Shown piece after piece: positions 42,664 to 51,958 of a stretch of 64,000 nucleotides of DNA. This DNA is from Paenibacillus_AB sp036577625 (GTDB lineage Bacteria > Bacillota > Bacilli > Paenibacillales > NBRC-103111). The notes under the pieces were generated by a model. That model made no database searches, was not told where the DNA came from, and was given only the letters and a program-made list of their open reading frames with translations. Numbering within the stretch: position 1 is the first letter of the stretch; every line of letters begins with the position of its first letter. Location: the NCBI RefSeq assembly GCF_036577625.1, contig NZ_JARBDC010000013.1:62001-126000 (forward strand). Direction: 5' to 3'. Both the position numbers and the translations under genes were made by a program.

Positions 42664-43755
42664 ATGGCTGCGAACAACGCCAATACGCGAGTCGTCGTCG
42701 GCATGTCCGGCGGCGTAGATTCGTCCGTCACCGCGCTGCTGCTCAAGCGGCAAGGGTTCGACGTGATCGGCATCTTCATGAAAAACTGGGACGACACCGA
42801 CGAATTCGGCCATTGCACCGCCGAAGAGGACGCCGAAGACGTGCGCCGGGTTTGCGCCCAGCTCGATATTCCGTTTTATACCGTCAATTTCGAGAAGGAA
42901 TATTCCGAGAAGGTGTTTCAATATTTTTTGGACGAGTACCGGAAAGGCCGGACGCCGAATCCGGACGTCATGTGCAACCGGGAAATCAAGTTCGGGGAAT
43001 TTCTGCAAAAGGCGCTCGCGCTCGGCGCCGACTACTTGGCCACGGGCCATTACGCGAGAGTCGAACGCCGAAACGGCGCTTTCGAGCTGCTGCGCGGCGT
43101 CGATCCGAATAAGGATCAGACGTATTTCCTGAATGCGCTGAATCAGGAGCAGCTGTCCAAGGCGATGTTCCCGATCGGCCACCTGCCGAAGTCGGAGGTG
43201 CGCAAAATCGCCCTCGAAGCCGGACTCGCCACGGCGACCAAAAAAGACAGCACCGGCGTCTGCTTTATCGGCGAACGGAATTTCAAGGAATTTCTCGGCC
43301 AATATTTGCCGGCGAAGCCCGGGGACATACGGACGTACGAGGGCGAGCTGAAGGGGCGTCACGACGGCCTTATGTACTACACGCTCGGGCAGCGCCAAGG
43401 GCTCGGCATCGGAGGCTCGGGCACCGGGGAGCCGTGGTTCGTCGCCGGCAAAGATTTGGATCGCAACATCCTGTACGTCGTACAGGGCGAAACCGATCCG
43501 CGCCTTTATTCTTCCGGCTTGCTGGCGACCGATCTGAACTGGATCGCCCCTGCGCTGCCGGAGGAGCCGCTCGTCTGCACGGCCAAATTCCGCTACCGTC
43601 AGCCCGATCAAGGAGTTACGGTCCGATTCATGGGCGAAGGCCGCTGCGAGGTCGTCTTCGACAAGCCGCAAAAAGCGGTGACGCCGGGTCAAGCGGTCGT
43701 GTTCTATAACGGGGAAACATGCCTCGGCGGAGCGATCATCGACAAGACGTTTTGA
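42664..43755 (+). CDS. mnmA: tRNA 2-thiouridylase MnmA
   Basis: 363 aa, ATP-dependent enzyme that thiolates U34 of tRNAs for Lys, Glu and Gln. The PP-loop is GMSGGVDSS (residues 13-21); catalytic cysteines are Cys104 in PNPDVMCNREIKF and Cys200 in STGVCFIGERNF. KDQTYFLNALNQEQL and TLGQRQGLGIGG are family hallmarks. AGAGGT precedes the ATG. In B. subtilis the gene follows yrvO on the same strand; here it is divergent. Confidence 0.96.
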   Translation: MAANNANTRVVVGMSGGVDSSVTALLLKRQGFDVIGIFMKNWDDTDEFGHCTAEEDAEDVRRVCAQLDIPFYTVNFEKEYSEKVFQYFLDEYRKGRTPNPDVMCNREIKFGEFLQKALALGADYLATGHYARVERRNGAFELLRGVDPNKDQTYFLNALNQEQLSKAMFPIGHLPKSEVRKIALEAGLATATKKDSTGVCFIGERNFKEFLGQYLPAKPGDIRTYEGELKGRHDGLMYYTLGQRQGLGIGGSGTGEPWFVAGKDLDRNILYVVQGETDPRLYSSGLLATDLNWIAPALPEEPLVCTAKFRYRQPDQGVTVRFMGEGRCEVVFDKPQKAVTPGQAVVFYNGETCLGGAIIDKTF

Positions 43756-43761
43756 ACCGAA

Positions 43762-43815
43762 AACGCGAACGCCTCCTGACGGCGCCTGGACACCAAGGAT
43801 CGTTCGCGTTTTTTT
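43762..43815 (+). terminator. Terminator of mnmA
   Basis: AACGCGAACG (43762-43771) pairs with CGTTCGCGTT (43801-43810), followed by TTTTT. The loop is long (29 bases) but the T run is strong. Confidence 0.7.
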
Positions 43816-43860
43816 CGCGTAAACGGGCTTCCGTAAAGCCGGAAGCGGACGGTCGCGGGT

Positions 43861-44652
43861 TCAAGGATTGGCGAAGTAGCCGATTCGGCGCGACAATTGC
43901 GAAGCGAGGCTTTTGACCGTAATGCCCAATTCGTTCATCTTCTCCGCCGCGACGCCGTACCCGCTGACGCTGATCGCGGCGACGACGTCGCCGTCCTTGT
44001 TGCGAATCGGCGCGGCGAAGCAGCGGACGCCGAAGCTGCTCTCTTCGTTGTCGACGGCGAAGCCGACCTGGCGCACTTGCGCCAGCTCCTCGAGAAACGC
44101 CTCGAGCGACGCGATCGTATTGTCCGTCATTTTCTCGAACGTACAGTTCGCCATAACGGTTCGCACTTCGTCTTCCGGCAGCCAGGCGGTGAGGCATTTG
44201 CCGAGCGCCGTGTTGTACACCGGTCGCCGCTGTCCGACGGCGCCGAACAAATATTTCAGGTGATCGGGCTCGATGTTGACGAGGTACAGCACCGAGTCTT
44301 TCTCCAAAATGGCCAGATGCGCCGTAAAGCCGATCCGGTCGACGAGCTCGATCAATATTTTTTTGCCTTCGTCCACCAGGTTGGTCGAATTGGTGAAGAC
44401 GGAGCCGAGCTCGAACGCCTTCGGGCCGACCATATATTTGTCGGTATTTTTCATCTGCTCGAGGTAGCCGTGGGAAAGCAGCGTCAGCATCAGCCGGTGC
44501 ACGACGCTTTTGTTCAGCTTCAGCTTGCGGGCCACCTCGCTGACGCCGAGCGGCCGGCGCTCGTCGATAAAGCATTGCAAAATCATCAGCGTCCGGTCCA
44601 CGGACTGAATCATGAAGTAAGGCGAATCTTTCGTTTTTTTCGTTTGTTCCAT
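43861..44652 (-). CDS. IclR family transcriptional regulator
   Basis: 263 aa. N-terminal winged helix (SVDRTLMILQCFIDERRPLG, LKLNKSVVHRLMLTLLSHGYL) and a C-terminal GAF-like effector domain (FTAHLAILEKDSVLYLVNIE, VYNTALGKCLTAWLPEDEV, GVRCFAAPIRNKDGDVVAAISVSG). ATG at 44652 has GAGGAG upstream; frames extending to 44754 do not. It lies downstream of the ABC sugar operon, but a gap of about 190 bases and no overlap make a shared function a guess. Confidence 0.92.
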   Translation of the reverse strand: MEQTKKTKDSPYFMIQSVDRTLMILQCFIDERRPLGVSEVARKLKLNKSVVHRLMLTLLSHGYLEQMKNTDKYMVGPKAFELGSVFTNSTNLVDEGKKILIELVDRIGFTAHLAILEKDSVLYLVNIEPDHLKYLFGAVGQRRPVYNTALGKCLTAWLPEDEVRTVMANCTFEKMTDNTIASLEAFLEELAQVRQVGFAVDNEESSFGVRCFAAPIRNKDGDVVAAISVSGYGVAAEKMNELGITVKSLASQLSRRIGYFANP

Positions 44653-44844
44653 CGGAATCGAATCTCCTCGGCTTAACGGTCGTCTATCAAATCCGCGGTC
44701 TCTTATCGTGTTACGTTTTATTATACAAACAAAAGCCGCAAAAGAACAGTGCAATCGAAAAGCGCTTTATCGCGTAAAACGGACCGATCCGCGAGTCCGT
44801 TCAGACAGGCGGTCGATCCGCTTCGCTTCCGCTAAGGACAACGT

Positions 44845-46287
44845 TTACTTGTTGTACTTCTTGATAATGTCGTTGAACTTTTTCGAGATGTTGTCGATCG
44901 TTTGCTTCGGAGTCGCTTCCTTGATGAACATGCGCTGCATTTCCGGGAACATGGCGGCGCGCATTTCCGGATAGCCTTTAATGCCCCAGCCCGGATCGAC
45001 GACCGGCCAATCTTTCGCTTTTGTCGTCAGCTTGAACAAAAATTGCAGCTCCGGGTCGTCCTTCGTCCAGCCCGGCGCGTTGCCGAACGGGTTGAACGCC
45101 TTCGTCGCCTCCGAATAGATTTGGTTTTGCGTTTGCGACCAGTACAAAAACTTTTTCGCCCATTTTTCTTTCAAGGCGTCTTTGTTTTTGAATACGACGC
45201 CGAAGCCGAATTCCATTTTGAGCGCCGACCGGCCTTTCGTCGGAGACGGATAGTTGACGTACATATACTCGTGCGGTCCTGTGACGGAGCCGTCCTTCAG
45301 CCCGTTTTTGACCAAATCCGCATGCGACGTTCCCGCCACGATCATGCCGTTTTTGCGCTGCTTCCAGTAATCGAGCGCGTTGACGGCGGAGATCGTCTCC
45401 GGATGCGGATGGACGAGCCCTTCGGCGGCGAGCGAATTGTAGAATGCCAGCGCTTGCTCGGCGGCCGGGCTGTCGCCCGCCGTATATTTGGAATAATCGT
45501 CGTTGAACAGTTTCGCCCCGAAAGCGACCATCGTATTGTTGTACAGCTGGTCGCCCTGTTCGTTCAGCGCGAACAAGGTCATGCCGTAGACGCCCTTGTC
45601 TTTGTTTGCAACCGCCTTCAGCGCGGCCTTGAATTCGTCCGGCGTCCACGTACGGTACTCGTCCTTCGGCAGCAAATGTTCTGCGCCGGCTTCCTTCCAC
45701 AGCGATTTGTTCAAAATAAGCGCCGAGACGGTAGCCGAGTACGGCATCGTGACGATATTGCCGCCTACGGATACCATTTTCATGACGTCCGGATTTTTTT
45801 TGATCTGCTCCAAATCCGGGGCCGGGATGACGTCGTTCAGCGTTGCGAGCGCTCCCATCTGCGCGTAGGCGAGCGTACGGACCGGCGTATCGAACAGCAG
45901 GTTCGGCGCCGTGCCGGAAGCGATCGCCGTCGTAATTTTTTCGTTGATGCCGTCGAACGGAATGATTTCGACGTTAATCTTGATGTTCGGATACAGCTTG
46001 TTCCATTCGGGCACCAAATCTTCCTTGACCCATTCTCCCGGCTTTTGCCCCGCTTTGAGCGTGCCGGTTTGCGTCATCCACAGCGTCAGCTCCGCCTTCT
46101 CGTCCTTCTCGCTCACCGTCTGCCCTTGTCCGCTGGGTGCCGGCTCCTTGCCGTCCGTCGCCGAGCCGCTTCCCGAACCGGAGCCGCATCCGTACGCGAA
46201 TACGGACATCGCGAGCGCGAGCGGCAGGACGAGCGAGCGCTTCCAATGAAACCCGTTCCGCATGCCGCTTTTCATCCTGATTGTCAT
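44845..46287 (-). CDS. Sugar ABC transporter substrate-binding lipoprotein
   Basis: 480-aa extracellular solute-binding protein (family 1). Signal with lipobox FAYGC (Cys34 with this start) and a Gly/Ser-rich linker; the mature part has LTLWMTQTGTL, IKINVEIIPFDGINEKITTAI, ASGTAPNLLFD and MPYSATVSALILNKSLWKEAG. ATG at 46287 has AAGGGG upstream, better than the TTG six bases ahead. Last gene of an operon with nagA and two permeases; the cargo is likely an amino sugar or oligosaccharide (inference from nagA). Confidence 0.93.
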   Translation of the reverse strand: MTIRMKSGMRNGFHWKRSLVLPLALAMSVFAYGCGSGSGSGSATDGKEPAPSGQGQTVSEKDEKAELTLWMTQTGTLKAGQKPGEWVKEDLVPEWNKLYPNIKINVEIIPFDGINEKITTAIASGTAPNLLFDTPVRTLAYAQMGALATLNDVIPAPDLEQIKKNPDVMKMVSVGGNIVTMPYSATVSALILNKSLWKEAGAEHLLPKDEYRTWTPDEFKAALKAVANKDKGVYGMTLFALNEQGDQLYNNTMVAFGAKLFNDDYSKYTAGDSPAAEQALAFYNSLAAEGLVHPHPETISAVNALDYWKQRKNGMIVAGTSHADLVKNGLKDGSVTGPHEYMYVNYPSPTKGRSALKMEFGFGVVFKNKDALKEKWAKKFLYWSQTQNQIYSEATKAFNPFGNAPGWTKDDPELQFLFKLTTKAKDWPVVDPGWGIKGYPEMRAAMFPEMQRMFIKEATPKQTIDNISKKFNDIIKKYNK

Positions 46288-46482
46288 CCGCAAACCCCTT
46301 CCTGTGTATTCGTCGTTTCCCTATTGCGCCGTTTCGCTGCAAGGTGCTTCGGGAACTGATGCCAAAGTACCACGACATGGCTGCGGCCAGGTAGGTGAAA
46401 TTCGTAAGGTTTCGGTTGAATCGGTCGGAACGGTCCCCGATCCGACGAAATGAACCGAAAGCCGTGCATATCGACCGGCGGT

Positions 46483-47637
46483 TCAGTCGACCGGCTCGCC
46501 TCGCAGCAGCACGCGTTCGACCTCGATCGACTCGTTCACGACGACGAGGTTGGCCAGCTTGCCTTTTTCGAGGCTTCCCATTTCGCGGTCCAGGTTCAGC
46601 GCTTTGGCCGGGTTCAGCGAAGCCATCGCGAAGGCGTCGACGATGCCGACGCCGGCGTGCCGCATCATGTTGCGGACGGCCCGATCCATCGTCAGCTTGC
46701 TGCCGGACAAGCCGACTCCTTCGATAAACCGCACGTCTTCGTACGGGTCGCCGGGAACGGCGGGCAGCCCGGCTTCGTCGATCGCGTCGGTTATAATAAT
46801 GACTTTGTCCGTCCCTTTCGTCTTGTGGATCAGCCTGCACATCAGCGGCCGAACGTGGATGCCGAGCGCGTCCGGAATCACTTCCGCGTAAATGTCGTCG
46901 TGGACGAGCACCGCTTCGTCGACGCCGACCTCCCTCGTTCCGCCGTATCGCGAAGGCGACGGCGTCGTTCCCGAGGCGTTCGTGCAGTGGCAGCCGATCC
47001 GCAGACCCTGTCGGACGAACGAAAAAATCGTCTCCGCGTCGGCTTCGGAATGGCCGACGGACAAGGCGATGCCGTACTTGGAGACGGCTTCGGCGAATTC
47101 GGCTTGTCCCGGCAGCTCCGGGGCGAACGTCCATACTTTGATAAAATCGCCGGCGAGCGCGAGCAGCTCCCCGTATTCGTCGGGGTCGACCGGCCGGATG
47201 GGCGATGTGACCGCGCCGTATTTTCCGTTGATGAAGGGACCTTCCATATGGATGCCGAGCATCGCCGGGCCGTACGGTCCGTCTCGCGCCTCCAAAACGG
47301 TCCGCACCCCGGCCAGCATCTCCTCGCGGCTCTGATTGTAGACGAGCGTCGGCAAAATGCCCGTCGTTCCGTGCCGGAGATGGGCGAGCGCGAACGCGTT
47401 CGGCTCTTCCCACGACCAGTGGCCGCCGCCGCCGTGGCAATGGATGTCGATAAAGCCCGGACCGACGTATCGGCCCCCGGCGTCGATGATCGCCGCGCCT
47501 TCGGGAATCGCCACCGTCCGCTTCGGCCCGCAGTCGGCGATTCGTTCGCCCTCGATCACGACGATGCCGTCGTCCACGATCGCGCGCGGGGTAATCAGCT
47601 TCGCGTTTACTATCGCTTGAAACCGGCTTTCGCTCAT
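46483..47637 (-). CDS. nagA: N-acetylglucosamine-6-phosphate deacetylase (NagA)
   Basis: 384-aa amidohydrolase. Metal- and substrate-binding motifs: FIDIHCHGGGG (His66/His68), GIHMEGPFI (Glu132), SVGHSEAD (His196), GCHCTNAS (His217) and the catalytic Asp284 in IITDAIDEAG. The C-terminal ASLNPAKALNLDREMGSLEKGK is typical of the family. The HCTN segment departs from the usual HLFNAM, so the true substrate may be another N-acetyl sugar phosphate. AGGAGGT precedes the ATG. It is unusual inside an ABC operon, between permease and binding protein genes. Confidence 0.88.
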   Translation of the reverse strand: MSESRFQAIVNAKLITPRAIVDDGIVVIEGERIADCGPKRTVAIPEGAAIIDAGGRYVGPGFIDIHCHGGGGHWSWEEPNAFALAHLRHGTTGILPTLVYNQSREEMLAGVRTVLEARDGPYGPAMLGIHMEGPFINGKYGAVTSPIRPVDPDEYGELLALAGDFIKVWTFAPELPGQAEFAEAVSKYGIALSVGHSEADAETIFSFVRQGLRIGCHCTNASGTTPSPSRYGGTREVGVDEAVLVHDDIYAEVIPDALGIHVRPLMCRLIHKTKGTDKVIIITDAIDEAGLPAVPGDPYEDVRFIEGVGLSGSKLTMDRAVRNMMRHAGVGIVDAFAMASLNPAKALNLDREMGSLEKGKLANLVVVNESIEVERVLLRGEPVD

Positions 47638-47683
47638 CCGGCGTACCTCCTCGATTCGTAATTCAGTGAAACGATACGGAGAC

Positions 47684-48511
47684 TTAACCTTTCAACGCCC
47701 CGAACGTAATGCCTTGCGTGAAAAAGCGCTGAAACAGCAAAAAGACGAGAAGCACGGGCAACGTGGCGCACAGCGCGCCGGCCATCGCCACGCCGTAATT
47801 GATGTCGACCTCCTGCACCTGCCGGGCGATTTTCACCCCGACGGGCAGCGTATACGTCAACTTGTCCTTCAGCATGACGACCTGCCAGACGTAATCGTTC
47901 CACGAATTGACGAACGTGAATATGCCGAGAACGGCGATGCCCGGCTTGGCCAGCGGCAGCATGATCCGGAAAAACGTCTGCCATTCGCCGCAGCCGTCGA
48001 TTTTGGCAGCTTCGATGAGCGCCCCCGGCAGCGTCGACATGAACTGCCTCAGCAAAAACACCCCGAACGGCCAGCCGACGAGCGGCAGCAGCACGCCCCA
48101 CAGCGTATTGTTCAAGCCCAGCTTGTTCATCATCTGGAACAGCGGAATAAGCAGCACCGTATGCGGAATCGACATCGACGCGATCATCAGCGCGAACAGC
48201 GGCCGCGACCCTTTGAACGGCACTTTGGCGAACGCGTAAGCCGCCAGCGAGCTGACCGCGATGACGAGCACGGTCGCCGTGACCGAAATGAACATGCTGT
48301 TGTACAGCCAGCGGAACAGCGGAAAATCGAAGGCGAGAATGCGGAAGTTTTCCAGCGTCGGCTGCCGCGGAAACCATTCCGGCGGAATTTGCAGCGCGAC
48401 CTTGAGCTGCTTGAACGATCCGGTCAGCATCCAGTAAATCGGCCACAGAAAAAAGAGCGTCCCCGCCCATAACGCGACGTTTCCGACGATCGTCGGTATT
48501 TTTTTCAGCAT
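47684..48511 (-). CDS. Sugar ABC transporter permease (MalG-type)
   Basis: 275-aa inner-membrane permease with six helices. The EAA loop that meets the ATPase reads EAAKIDGCGEWQTFFRIMLPLAKP-like (about residues 168-191), with the MalG-type N-terminus WPIYWMLTGSFKQ. It follows the partner permease by 13 bases. No ATP-binding subunit gene is in the operon, so a shared MsmX-like ATPase encoded elsewhere is assumed. Confidence 0.93.
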   Translation of the reverse strand: MLKKIPTIVGNVALWAGTLFFLWPIYWMLTGSFKQLKVALQIPPEWFPRQPTLENFRILAFDFPLFRWLYNSMFISVTATVLVIAVSSLAAYAFAKVPFKGSRPLFALMIASMSIPHTVLLIPLFQMMNKLGLNNTLWGVLLPLVGWPFGVFLLRQFMSTLPGALIEAAKIDGCGEWQTFFRIMLPLAKPGIAVLGIFTFVNSWNDYVWQVVMLKDKLTYTLPVGVKIARQVQEVDINYGVAMAGALCATLPVLLVFLLFQRFFTQGITFGALKG

Positions 48512-48524
48512 GCGCCCGTCCCCC

Positions 48525-49406
48525 TCAATATTCCACGTCGGATTTCAGCAGCTTGAACTGAAGGAACGCGATCGTGCAAATGAGCAGGCACAGCAGCATC
48601 CCCATGGCGTTCGCGATGCCGAAATTCATGTTGATGAACGCTTCCCGGTAAATGAGCATCAAAATCGTCGTCGTTTTGTACGCCGGTCCTCCCCCGGTCA
48701 TGAGCAAAATGATCGCGAACACCTGAAACGCGCCGATCGTCGAAGTAACGACGACGTACAATATCGACGGCTTCAGCATCGGAAGCGTGATGCTCCAAAA
48801 CTGCCGGACGGGCGCGGCTCCGTCCAAAGACGCCGATTCGTACAAATCGCGGGGAATGCCGCCGAGCGCCGCGGAGAAGACGACGAGCGAAGCGCCGAGC
48901 GAGATCGTGACCAGGATGAGCGACAGCGACGAATAGGCGAGACCGGTGCCGAGAAAATTGACGGGCTGCAGCCCGAGCGTTTTCAGCAAATAGTTGCCGA
49001 GCCCGAACTGGTTGTTGTACATGTACTCCCATACCATCGCCAGACTGACGATCGACGTGACGCCCGGAATGTAAAAGGCGGCCTTGAAAAACGACTGCAT
49101 GCTGCGCGGATACCGGTGTATGACGGCCGCAAGCAGCAGCGCGATTACCGTAATCGACGGCACGAGATACAGGACGAAGACGAGGGTGTTCCATACCGCC
49201 TTCCAAAACAGCGAATCGCCCAGCAGCTGCTTGTAATTGTCCAGTCCCGCGAACGTATAGCCGGCGTAATCGAACGCGTACAGGCTGCTCCAGACCGACG
49301 ACAAAATCGGATATACGACAAATGCGACGAAAAATAGCAGCATCGGCAAAACGAACAGCCAGCCGCTCAGTTCGCGCCGAAGCTTCAAGCTCCATTGTTT
49401 TTCCAT
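48525..49406 (-). CDS. Sugar ABC transporter permease (MalF/UgpA-type)
   Basis: 293-aa permease: GWLFVLPMLLFFVAFVVYPI opens the first helix, and the EAA loop is LYESASLDGAAPVRQFWSI (near residue 195), with TGGGPAYKTTT after it, all typical of MalF/UgpA permeases. ATG at 49406 has GGGAGGG upstream; a start 21 bases earlier is weaker. First transporter gene after the membrane-bound AraC regulator. Confidence 0.94.
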   Translation of the reverse strand: MEKQWSLKLRRELSGWLFVLPMLLFFVAFVVYPILSSVWSSLYAFDYAGYTFAGLDNYKQLLGDSLFWKAVWNTLVFVLYLVPSITVIALLLAAVIHRYPRSMQSFFKAAFYIPGVTSIVSLAMVWEYMYNNQFGLGNYLLKTLGLQPVNFLGTGLAYSSLSLILVTISLGASLVVFSAALGGIPRDLYESASLDGAAPVRQFWSITLPMLKPSILYVVVTSTIGAFQVFAIILLMTGGGPAYKTTTILMLIYREAFINMNFGIANAMGMLLCLLICTIAFLQFKLLKSDVEY

Positions 49407-49569
49407 GTTCGCCCTCCCGTTTGGCAATCGCTTGCGACGAACGTCCGTCGCCTTATCAACGTAGCATGCCGGCCGGAAGGGCGGTAGGTGAAAATCGTCA
49501 GAAATGAGTGGGATTCCTCATATCGGGCGGCCGGGAGGGCGGATTGGACCGTCGCCGCAAACGGCGCCG

Positions 49570-51879
49570 TCAATCGGCCGTTTCGCCGGCGCCGAAAGGC
49601 AGTCGTTCGGACGTGAACGGCGAGCGGACCGTCCGGTCGTCGCCGCGGCCGCCGCTTTTGCGGAATTGCGAGGGCGTCAGTCCGGTATTGTCCTTGAACC
49701 AGACGCCGAAGTAGTGGGGATCGCCGAAGCCGGTTTTTTCGGCCACCTCTTTGATTTTGAGCGGCGTTTCGATCAGCAGCCGCTGCGCGTGCTCCATGCG
49801 TAAACCGCTTACATATTCGGCGAAGCCGATTCCGACTTCTTTTTTGAACAGCTGGCTGAAATAGTTCGTATTCAAGCCGAGCTGCCGCGCCGCGTAATCG
49901 ACGCCGAGATTCGGGTTGTCGTACTGCTCCCGGATCGTTTGCACCGCCTTGGCGATATGGGGGCTCAGCACGACCCGATTGCGGACGAGCGGCGCGAGCC
50001 GCTTGCGCAGCAGGGCGATCCAATCGCGCCCGTTTTTCTCGAACGGCTCGAGCGACAGCCTGCTGTTCAATTTTCCGAGCCAATCCGCGTCCAAGCCGTC
50101 CTCGCCGAATCGGATGAGCTGCTTGTTCAGATGATTGTACAGCGATGCGAGGAACGTATGCATGACATGCGGGGCGATCGGCTTCGTTCGCGTTTCGGCG
50201 ATCAGTTCCTCCATCACGTTCGCGCACATGTCGAAATCGGCTTCGTCCATATAGTACATCATCCGCTTCTCGTACGATTCCGGATATTGCCGCTCCCACG
50301 AACCGCCGGTGAAACAGACGAGCGGCTCGTCGTCCATCCGTTCGCCGACCCGGTATTTGAGCAGCGTCTTCGCTTCCTCGAACGAATTTTTGACGAAATG
50401 GATGTCGTCGTAGCTGTTCCCGACGAAGGCGTACGAGGCGACGCCCCGCTCGTCGCGCAGCCCGTCCGTCAGCGTCTCCAGCAGAGCGAGCGCCTCCTCC
50501 TGGGGACGGTTGAAAATCAGGCAAAACTGGTTCGCCGCCAGCGTATCCGTTATGACGCCTCCCGCAAGCTCCAGCTCGCGAACGGCCGTTTCGGCCGCCC
50601 TCAGCCCGCTTTCATCCGTCTCGTCCCGCACGTAAAGCAGGACGACCTGGAACGCCGGTCCGTCGAAACGAATGCCGAGCTTGCGCTCGTACTCGCGCTG
50701 CTCCTCCTCGCCGACGCCGCCCTCGAGCAGCAGGCGGATCCATTTTTCGCGAATGAGCGGAATCCCTTCCTGCAGCTTGTCGAGCATCAAATTGAACGCA
50801 TGTCCGAGGGTGCCGAGCTCATCCTGGTGCCGCACGTGGAACCGGCCGGTCAGCTTGCCGCGCTCGACTTCCCGGACGAGCTTCACCATCCGGCGCAGCG
50901 GCGTCGTAATCGTCCGCAGCAGGAAGCCGGAGACGACCGTCATGAGCAAAATGGATACGAACAGGAAAAACAGCCACAGCGAATTGACCTCGTTCAGCTC
51001 TTTGAGCACGATGCGCCGCGGCACCGAATGCACGAACGTCCAGCCGGTCAGCTCCTGCTTGACGTAGGCGACCATATAGGGCTCGCCGTTCCGCTGGACG
51101 AGCGTGTGGCCTTTGCTGCCGGTCAAGGCGGATACGTCGACGGGGGAACCGGCCCCGATCCCGACCCCGGACGTGTAGGCGATTCCCGCCGAATCGACGA
51201 TGCTGTTCGTCCCTTCTCCGAGGCCGACGGTCGACAGAAAGCCGTCGAACACGCCCGGCGAAATCGAGACGACGAGATGGCCGAGCAGCGACAAGTCGGT
51301 CTTGTCGTACATGGCGCTGAACATCATGATCGACGCTTTCCGCTCGCTCCACTTGACGAACGACCAATAGGTAGAGCCGTCCGATATGCCGAGCCGGTCG
51401 TACCAGCCCTGCTTCGCGAACTCCTCGCCCGTCAGGAAGGACGGCATGTTCGCGTCCAGAACGCTGATGTTGAACACGTTTTGATGCCGGTCGATCAAAT
51501 AGATCGCGTCGATGCCGTACACATTGTCCCACATCCGGTGAAGCTGGTCGTACACCTCGTTGTACGCGCGAATGCGCTCCTCGCCGGTCAGCCGGGATAT
51601 GTCGCCGGCGAATCGTTTCTGGATGTCCGGGCTGTACAGCAGTCCTTGCGCCGACTTTTGAATGTTTTGGAAATAATGGTCGATGCTGCTCGTATAATAG
51701 CCGATCTGCTGCACCATGACGTTTCCTTCCCGCCCCGCGATGAGCATCTTGATCTGGGTCGACGACAGGACGGCGAACGTGCTCAACGTCAGCAGCGAGA
51801 CGATGGCGACGGAAATCCACATTTTTTTCGCGAGCGTCAAATCGTGAAAACGGCGAATCGGGTTGCGAGACGCGTTCAT
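49570..51879 (-). CDS. Membrane-bound AraC family regulator
   Basis: 769 aa. Two helices (about residues 20-42 and 300-325) frame an extracytoplasmic sensor domain; a HAMP-like segment follows (ITTPLRRMVKLVREVERGKL), then a degenerate middle domain and a C-terminal AraC domain (NLGVDYAARQLGLNTNYFSQLFKK, IKEVAEKTGFGDPHYFGVWFK, GLTPSQFRKSGG). Such one-component regulators, like B. subtilis YesS, sense sugars or binding proteins outside the cell. It is the first gene before the permeases and likely controls them. GAGAGGGGG precedes the ATG. Confidence 0.92.
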   Translation of the reverse strand: MNASRNPIRRFHDLTLAKKMWISVAIVSLLTLSTFAVLSSTQIKMLIAGREGNVMVQQIGYYTSSIDHYFQNIQKSAQGLLYSPDIQKRFAGDISRLTGEERIRAYNEVYDQLHRMWDNVYGIDAIYLIDRHQNVFNISVLDANMPSFLTGEEFAKQGWYDRLGISDGSTYWSFVKWSERKASIMMFSAMYDKTDLSLLGHLVVSISPGVFDGFLSTVGLGEGTNSIVDSAGIAYTSGVGIGAGSPVDVSALTGSKGHTLVQRNGEPYMVAYVKQELTGWTFVHSVPRRIVLKELNEVNSLWLFFLFVSILLMTVVSGFLLRTITTPLRRMVKLVREVERGKLTGRFHVRHQDELGTLGHAFNLMLDKLQEGIPLIREKWIRLLLEGGVGEEEQREYERKLGIRFDGPAFQVVLLYVRDETDESGLRAAETAVRELELAGGVITDTLAANQFCLIFNRPQEEALALLETLTDGLRDERGVASYAFVGNSYDDIHFVKNSFEEAKTLLKYRVGERMDDEPLVCFTGGSWERQYPESYEKRMMYYMDEADFDMCANVMEELIAETRTKPIAPHVMHTFLASLYNHLNKQLIRFGEDGLDADWLGKLNSRLSLEPFEKNGRDWIALLRKRLAPLVRNRVVLSPHIAKAVQTIREQYDNPNLGVDYAARQLGLNTNYFSQLFKKEVGIGFAEYVSGLRMEHAQRLLIETPLKIKEVAEKTGFGDPHYFGVWFKDNTGLTPSQFRKSGGRGDDRTVRSPFTSERLPFGAGETAD

Positions 51880-51958
51880 CGGGCATTCCCCCTCTCGGTT
51901 CGTTCGCTGAGCCTACTGCTTGGAGGAAGCGCCCGGATTCGCCGGAATCGGCCCTTCC

